NCBI RefSeq assembly: GCF_963924675.1
Contig: NC_089222.1
Span: 113,661,316 to 113,725,315, forward strand
Length of the DNA: 64,000 bases
Direction: 5' to 3'
From: Phocoena phocoena
Lineage: Eukaryota > Chordata > Mammalia > Artiodactyla > Phocoenidae
Shown: piece by piece, positions 57,064 through 64,000 of the stretch
How the letters are laid out: each line of letters starts with the position of its first letter
Position numbering within the stretch: the stretch's first letter is position 1
Position numbers and translations under genes: made by a program
Notes under the pieces: generated by a model
The model's database searches: none
Told to the model about the DNA's origin: nothing
What the model saw: only the letters and a program-made list of their open reading frames with translations

Positions 57064-58514
57064 ATGACAAGAATTCAGTTAATTTGATCTTAAATGGTAC
57101 TTAAAGTGTGATTACTTTTTAAATCTAAGAACTCTTCCATTTCCTTCTTGACAAATACAGAATTGAAATTTAAATTTAAAATTGAAATTTCTGGTGATAA
57201 TGCTAAAGGATTTTGAATTCAATCACTTTCTATATCAAATATTGCCAAATAAAGCAGAATCTCATACTCTCAATAATTTTTAAGATTCAGTAAGTTAATT
57301 TAGTATTTATAGCTGATGAACGATTTTATCATCATTTTTCAACTGAATTTTCAGTTTGACTCCACAAATTTTCTTAGCACGTGGTAATGTAGTTTCACAT
57401 GGGCATTGCATATTTATACTTAATTTTATTGTGATGCTGAAAAATATCAAAATAAGTCTTTTTTAAGCGAAACTATTAAATATAATTGAATGATCAATAT
57501 AGTTTGAAATCAGTTTTTTTAAGCTTCATGACCTATAGTCTCTTAATGAGTTAATTGAATTTTATTCATTTTTGTTTTGTAATATTATAGGACACTTTTA
57601 ATCCCTAAAAATTATAATCATCAATTTTAAAATTACATCACAATGCAAACTTTGGCTAATTGTAAACATCAAATGCCAGTAAGGAGGTAACAGAAAAAGA
57701 AAAGAGTAAAGTGGGAACGAAGAAAGAACAGTATAGCAATTCAGAAAGTTCACAAAAGCAATTACAGGAGCATCTGGCATATAACAATAATAAAATAATC
57801 ATATATATCTTGTATTTAAGAAGAAAAATGAAATTTGAAGAGCAAATTAAATCAAAGAATGCTATATAGTTTGCTAATTGCTTGCTAAACAGAACTTCCA
57901 ACTAATAAAATGCTGAATCTAACAGACATAATTCAATAAGGAGAATTGGTACTATATGCAGTGGTCAGTTCAGAGAAGTACTTGACCCCCAAATTGTTTA
58001 TTTTCTAATTGCCACTACAACAATATTTACTGGGATGTTGCCAACAAAATTTTCTGGCTCCAAACCTATACAGTTTATGAATTCAGTACCAAGTGGTTGT
58101 TTTCTCACTTGCTGCCAGGAGCTTCCTTGCTTGGCTCAATGCCAGTTAACCCTGCTTCCTTTACCCCTTCAGGCTGCTGAACTGACCTCTGTCAGTAGCT
58201 ATAAATTGAAATAGACTTTGTAACTTTCACGGTTCACCCTTGTGAGTCAAGTTCTCTGACCCAGAATCTGAGGGCTGAGACGGACTTTAGACTTTGAGCA
58301 GAGCTAGCTTTATATCTTGTCTCAGGAAGTGACATCATAGAGACATAACCATAAACTCTGTGGACGTAGCTTGTTTGTGACATAACATTTTAGGATGAAC
58401 CAGAATCTCCAATCATAGCCTAGCCTTTAGTTTACGGGAGTGTAGGTATAGTCCTCAGAAGAAAACATTAATATTTCCACATATTCCTATGTGGAACTTG
58501 ACATATACATATTC
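57064..58514. other. Anonymous sequence
   Basis: AT-rich to about 57940. 57960-58480 is less AT-rich and may be a decayed repeat, but no family is recognised. No gene. Confidence 0.4.
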
Positions 58515-59125
58515 CTGTTTTCATTTTTTATGTCATGTTATTGAGGTATAATTATTATACACTAAAGGTTACTCTTTATATTTGTATATTTCTTTACATT
58601 TTGAAAAATATAGTAATGTGACCATCACCGTAATAAAGACAGAATATTTCCATTATCGCAAAAAGTTTCTCTATGTCCTTTTGTAATCAGTCCCCCCTGG
58701 CAAACTTAGATCAGATTTCTGTCCCTATAGTTTGGCCTTTTCTAGAATATCATCAAAATCAAATTTTATAATAAGTAGCTCTTTCTTTCTTTCTGGATTC
58801 TTTCATTTAGCATAATGCTTTTGAGATCCATCCATGATGTTACTTGCATCAGTAGTCATTCTCTTTTTAATTTTTGATTTGTATTCCATTGTGTGGATAT
58901 GCCACAACTTCATCATCTAGTCACCACTTGATGGACGGTTTGTTTCATGATTGAGGTGGTTCTGAATAAAGCTGATATAAATATTCACATACAGTCTTTG
59001 TATGGGCATATGCTTTCTTTTCTAAAATTGCCAGGTTTAGGATAAGAGTATGTTTAAAGTCATAAGAAATGGTCACATTACTTAAACATAATGGCTTTAA
59101 CATTTTGCATTTCCATCAACAATGT
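58515..59125 (-). mobile_element. Old LINE-1 3' end, antisense
   Basis: GTTATTGAGGTATAATTATT, GTAATGTGACCATCACCGTA, CTAGAATATCATCAAAATCA, TTGTATTCCATTGTGTGGAT and TGCATTTCCATCAACAATGT: old L1 with a decayed frame. Confidence 0.85.
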
Positions 59126-59184
59126 GTCAGAGTATGTACTGCTTAATGATAATAACATCAGCAGTAAGAGCAGTAATAACAATC

Positions 59185-59400
59185 TTGCTGAGCACCTCTT
59201 CAGCATCTCCCAGATAACAGGCACTATGCTAGGCACTTTATGTATTTTTAATTCATCATCACAGATATACATGAAGTGAATACTCATAATTATTTTTAAA
59301 ATGAGGAAATTGAAACCCAATAAAATGTCATGTAACTTGCCCAAGTTGTCTCTGCCTACAAGTGGTAGAGCTGATATTCTAACCTAGACAATCTGGCAAT
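59185..59400 (-). repeat. MIR SINE, antisense
   Basis: CAGGCACTATGCTAGGCACT, AATGAGGAAATTGAAACCCA, ACTTGCCCAAGTTGTCTCTG and GTGGTAGAGCTGATATTCTA: nearly full-length. Confidence 0.88.
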
Positions 59401-60356
59401 AGGGTTGCCTCCCCTAAATACAATGTTCTACTGTCTTTTCATTTACTGGTTAAATAGACATTAGGAATAATACAGAGTTGGCTCCCTTAAGAAAAATAGA
59501 AGAATTCTAAAAATTGCACTCTTAAGGAGGGTGTTGAAAGCCATCTTGTGCAGAACATAAACTGAAAAAGTTAGTATCCAAGAACTTGAAAAAAATGTCA
59601 TTAGTATGTGCATACAATAGCTATTCATATATACAAGCTGCCCTATTTTTCTGCATTTACACAATCCCTTTGCAAAGGGGAGCTGTTTTCCTCAAACTGA
59701 TGGGAGGTTTAGATGGAATGTAAAGGGCCTAAATTTATAATCAGAAAGGAAAATAACTTTAATCTTTGAGAATAAGAACAGAGTTTGAAAGAGTCAGACT
59801 CCAATACATAAACAAAATTCTATTGAATCTGAGAAAGAAATAAAACATGATATATTTTTATTATATAAAAAGAGAAGTACTTGGTGGAATAATTAAAATA
59901 GACTTTTTATTTACAGATTACATAAAACTGCTCATGGCAATTGACAGATACTAAATAATTTGGCACTCTTATGTTGCTCGGAATTATTAGTGGTTTTATT
60001 TTCATTAATTATTTTGGAAAAATTTTAAGGCCAATTTTTTGACAGTGTATATAGAACCACTTTAAAAAATCTTTCTCAAGCCTCATTAATGGTTTTCTTG
60101 TCATTTAGTTGAAGGCAAAGAGAAAGATAATGAAATTGGTTCTAACAAACTTCGCTGTAACCACATTTTTGGAGATAGGCCTGATAGAAATTGATGAAGA
60201 AAGAAGGAAAGAAATAACAGTCATGTTGGTTTCTAAAGGACCTGGGCTTATTCTGCTGTGTATATTGCTTATGTTAAGTCACTGCATCTAAGAAGGCATT
60301 GCATCTTCTCTCCTACTTTAATGTTTTTATCAGGTGTTGATACAGTGCTATTTTTA
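59401..60356. other. Anonymous AT-rich sequence
   Basis: No gene or repeat recognised. Open frames are 60-67 codons without signature. Confidence 0.45.
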
Positions 60357-60364
60357 CCCTTACG

Positions 60365-60583
60365 TTTTGTTTTTTTTTATTTCTTTTTTTTGCGGTACGC
60401 AGGCCTCTCACTGTTGTGGCCTCTCCCGTTGCAGAGCACAGGCTCCGGACGCGCAGGCCCAGCGGCCATGGCTCACGGGCCCAGCCGCTCCGTGGCATGT
60501 GGGATCTTCCCGGACCGGGGCACGAACCCGTGTTCCCTGCATCGGCAGGCTGACTCTCAACCACTGCGCCACCAGGGAAGCCC
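60365..60583 (-). mobile_element. Cetacean CHR-type SINE
   Basis: Complete SINE; its tail is interrupted by A and C (60365-60390). The duplication CCCTTACG is exact at 60357-60364 and 60584-60591. It differs from other copies at CAGGCCCAGCGG and CGGCAGGCTGAC. Confidence 0.92.
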
Positions 60584-60591
60584 CCCTTACG

Positions 60592-62279
60592 GTTTTTTTT
60601 AAACATTCAGAGTGGAAGTTCAAATATGTGCTTATATAACACATAGTGTATCTAGACTGAAATTATATCAAATGTGGCAGCTACTTACCTCCTCAGATAA
60701 TTCTGGGTACTAAATAAATGTAGGCAAAGAGGGGCCACTCTGCCCAGATTCCTGTATGATTTTCAAATCTCTGTGAAGATTAAAAAAATTTCTTTGAGAA
60801 TGGCTGAAGCTACAATATGGCATGAGAACAAAATATATTCAGTTTCCAACAGCAAGCAGCATAGTGTGGAAGCCAGATTTTTATTTCTAATTTTTTCTTT
60901 ATCCAGATTGTGGCCAGGAACATGATCTCTCAGTATTCTGGTCTGGTCTGCAACACTCAAGTTTTTGAAACTCTTGAGTGTGTATGTGTATATGCATGTG
61001 TGTGTGTGTGAGTGTGTGTGTGTGTGTGTGTGTATGTCCCACGCTATTCTTATTCTATGAATTCTCATTCTTCTTCTTCTTCTTCTTATTTTTGTGTCAT
61101 GGTCTTTACTGTTTCAGGAGATTTCAAGTTTTTTTCTTTCTGTAGACTGTACCTGCGTAAGACTTTATGTCTGTCTTGGATTTTTTTGTGTCTATTTGTT
61201 TGGTGCTAACCAGGGAAGACCTGGAATCTCTAACCAGCCTCTGGTCTTCTCCACCTCTATTTCTACTACACTGTGCTATTGTGGGATAAGTTGAAAAGAA
61301 TCCTAAATGTTGAACTATCATGACATTTTCAATATTTCCCCTAGCTTCCATAGATCAGGAATGTTTAAGCATTTTGTTCTTAGTGTCACATAAAGGATAC
61401 TTAATCATAAAGCAGCTTTGCTAGCCTCTTGAATAGATCAATTGAAATAAATTATCATTAAAATTGGCTTCTGTATTATCAAGGATGCATTGTTCATTTA
61501 CTAACAAGTCTCTTTCCAAGACTTTGTTCTCCCTATGATCCAGCAAAAATGTACATCTTAATAAATGAATAAAATGTGAGGGAGTACATAATGGAAACGG
61601 AAGGAAGGAGTCATGACATCTTTAGCAGATATGCCCTATGGTTAATTTAGGCTACTTATTTGTTGCAAGATGAAGAAATTCACCCCAAGTTGGCACCAGT
61701 AATCAGAGTTTATTGCAAGAGTACATACACATGGCTTCCCAGGAACACTCCTTAGGAAAAGCAGAGATAACATGAAGGCCAAGAAGTAGATGAAATGATT
61801 TAAGATTGAGTCAAATGAAGCCTAGCTGCAGAATCCCAGGCAGTTTCTAGGTGTCTCAGGAGCATGTCTCCATCAGCTGGTTTCCTCAACTTCTACTCTT
61901 CTCAGTATCATGGTTTGTTCTTTCCTGTCTTCTCTACTTTCTCCTAACATGACCTCTGCTCTCTTGCATAACCTCTCTTTACCTCATTTCCTTTCAGTGT
62001 TTCTTCTTGTGTTCTCTGCATTGTCTATTTGTACTTTAAATTCATATTCTTAAAAATTAAAATCTAACTGACTCAGTACATCAAAGAACAGATCATTAGC
62101 CAGACTGTGGATTGGTTTCCCTTAGATCAAGTTCCCATCAGATCTTCACAGAAAGATACCTAGTATAAAACATTGCTACAACTTCTTCAGAGGCTGTGGT
62201 CTTGGGAAGCACCATGTTTGGAAGTTTTGTACATCTTCATGAAAAGACAAAGGAAAATTCAAATGTAAGCTCCGTGAGA
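60592..62279. other. Anonymous sequence with microsatellites
   Basis: (TG)n at 60976-61036 and (TTC)n at 61068-61088. Positions 61670-61890 are less AT-rich but unclassified. No exon recognised. Confidence 0.45.
60976..61036. repeat. Interrupted (TG)n microsatellite
   Basis: TG repeats with TATG and AG interruptions. A (TTC)7 run follows at 61068-61088. Confidence 0.93.
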
Positions 62280-62395
62280 ACCACGCCTTTCTCTTTTTGT
62301 AACACATTGCTCTGTCTCCTTTTCCTAGAACAGTGTCTGGCACGTTGTGAACACTCAAATATCTACTGACTGCATGAATAAACGAATGACTAATG
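62280..62395 (+). repeat. Ancient L2 3' tail
   Basis: CCTAGAACAGTGTCTGGCAC, GTGAACACTCAAATATCTAC, then ATGAATAAACGAATGAC: sense L2 3' end. Confidence 0.7.
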
Positions 62396-63239
62396 TATCA
62401 TTTGGATTTGCTTAAGGAATGTGCAATAACTTCAGAATGGTATGGAACCAGGAGATGCAACCTGGTCCAGGTCATGTTCAGTGTGAACCAGCCTCAAATA
62501 GTTGCTTAGGTGTGGAGACAGTGAATAAATTTGTGCATGAGTAAGGGGAAGGAAATCTCAGACTTACCCAGACCGGAGAACAGAATGCGTCAGTCACCCT
62601 CTTCCAGGTCATGTATTTCAGAATATATCTTCTATAATTTAAAAATATTTAATTTTGTTGTTTAGAGTATAAAACAATAATAAGAACAAGAGCATGGACT
62701 TGGTTCCCACATAATGCAGGCACTGTCTCTTGAACCACACGCAGCCATCTACCTACCAGAAATGTTCCTTTAGGGGCATCTGTAAGAGAAGCAAATTCAA
62801 GAATAATCTTACTGAAGATGTATTCAAGGCACCACAATTGCACAGAAATGAAACTCACCTAAATCTCTATCCATAGAATGTCCAAGTGAAATCCTAACCA
62901 GGAAAGAAGGGAAATCTTAGGACAGAACTATATATTAATAAAGATGTTGGGAGAATTATGAAAGAAATATTTTCAGTACTTCTCCATATCACCCATATTC
63001 ATCCCTGTCCTTCTCACTCTCCCCACAATTCTACTAATCAGAGGTTTCCATGCATATGTGCTTATGGATCTCCACTGGGTATTTCCTGAGAGCTACTCTT
63101 TATGTTTTTCATCGAAATGCTAATGCTAAATCATTCAATACTTTTCTGTTAGGAAAACTAGTAAAAACAGTACCAATATACCTATTTACAGTCATAAATC
63201 AAATGTCCATGTACCATCTCAATTGAGCCAAGAAATTTG
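62396..63239. other. Anonymous sequence
   Basis: No gene or repeat recognised. Confidence 0.45.
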
Positions 63240-63385
63240 ATAAGCCAAGTATTTTTAATAAGTACATTTCACAGTTGAGAAAATGGAGGCTCACCTAGGA
63301 GGAATAACCTACTCAGATCCATATATCTATAAGTTGTATCATCAAGATCTGAATGTAGGCCTATTACACTCTAAAGCTGTCTTTT
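63240..63385 (-). repeat. MIR SINE, antisense
   Basis: TTCACAGTTGAGAAAATGGA, GGCTCACCTAGGAGGAATAA, then AGATCTGAATGTAGGCCTAT: antisense MIR order, diverged. Confidence 0.6.
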
Positions 63386-63945
63386 GAGATTTCACACTTC
63401 ATGAAAGTGTGATAACAATTTAACATATCACTACTTCCTATGAATATTTATACTTTAATGTGAAAGTGAAGTCTGGCAATGTATAACCCGAAGTTTCCTT
63501 AGTAGTAAAAATAAAATATTTTGACAGCTCTTGAGAGATTTTATTTCTGGGGAGGGTTATCTTCCTATTTTCTAAAGGTGGTTGATTCAGCTCTGATCAA
63601 TCCCACTTATTTTCAGACTGCCTGTTAGTCTGTAAATGATGAAAACAGAATTTTTTTTAAGTTAATCTACTTTTATATATATTTTTAATGGTGTAGATTG
63701 ACTCTGATTTTGAATGTTTCTATTATAAGCCATGAGTTTGTTCCAGGATGTATTAGACACTTGAGCAGAATGGATAATTCTCTCAAGTCACTACAGGGTA
63801 TTTTCTCTTCTGCAGTATTAGAAATATACTAAATAAAGTTGTATTGGGAAACTGACTTGCACCACAAGGATAATATGAATTAAGCCCAAGACAGTACAAT
63901 CAAAATAGTGGGAGAGGGAAGAATTCTGGGTAAGTGGGAGTCTTA
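63386..63945. other. Anonymous AT-rich sequence
   Basis: No gene or repeat recognised up to the terminal CA run. Confidence 0.45.

Positions 63946-64000
<55 letters not shown>
63946..64000. repeat. (CA)n microsatellite at the window edge
   Basis: About 50 bp of CA repeats with one CATA interruption near the start and CATA at the end. It may continue beyond the window. Confidence 0.96.

Noticed and set aside
57960..58480. Endogenous retroviral LTR
   Set aside because: Composition fits, but no TG/CA ends, duplication, polyadenylation signal or known words were found.

Overview
This window looks like nuclear DNA from a cetacean (whale or dolphin). The evidence is at least six copies of a roughly 210-bp tRNA-derived SINE of the cetacean CHR type, plus L1 LINEs with the typical cetartiodactyl 3' end. 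The DNA is AT-rich and dominated by interspersed repeats, with microsatellites. I found no host exon, RNA gene, CRISPR array or other prokaryotic feature. The window reads as a gene desert or the inside of a very long intron.

The centrepiece is a full-length LINE-1 on the minus strand (about 19353-28376), bounded by a perfect 14-bp target-site duplication (19343-19356 and 28377-28390). It has a pure poly(A) tail, a 3'UTR with an AATAAA signal, an open ORF2 (1272 aa, with all the endonuclease, reverse transcriptase and Cys/His residues I could check), a 58-bp spacer and an open ORF1 (297 aa). Its 5'UTR is about 3.85 kb long. Reading from the L1 start, the UTR has a YY1-like site at +12 to +21, a CpG-rich part holding six copies of a 38-bp repeat, five copies of a unit of about 280 bp with A/T fold-backs, and four copies of a polypurine/polypyrimidine unit of about 140 bp. 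The element looks young and possibly retrotransposition-competent. The modular 5'UTR is the best candidate here for something not widely described.

Layout: 1-4.4 kb, unique sequence with ancient L2 and MIR; 4.4-4.65 kb, CHR SINE; 4.7-16.6 kb, AT-rich sequence with L2, MIR and an old L1; 16.6-18 kb, LTR-like repeats with an internal duplication; 19.3-28.4 kb, the intact L1; 29.2-29.6 kb, a MaLR-type LTR with a SINE inside; 31.4-32.35 kb, a young L1 with a twin-priming inversion; 32.4-36.4 kb, mostly repeat-poor; 36.5-45.1 kb, old and young L1 ends, a CHR SINE, an (AT)n(GA)n microsatellite, a CR1/L3-like region and a long ancient L1; 48-51.2 kb, an L1 nested in L2, a SINE, and an L1 nested in an L1 with a 20-bp target-site duplication; 51.8-53.5 kb, two SINEs and an old L1; 56.6-57.05 kb, a second twin-primed L1; 58.5-60.6 kb, old L1, MIR and a SINE; the window ends in a (CA)n run.

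No genes cooperate here except the two L1 proteins. ORF1p (RNA chaperone) and ORF2p (endonuclease/reverse transcriptase) copy their own RNA into the genome. By established biology the same type of machinery mobilises SINEs in trans, and the truncated, inverted and nested L1s and SINEs around it are products of that process.
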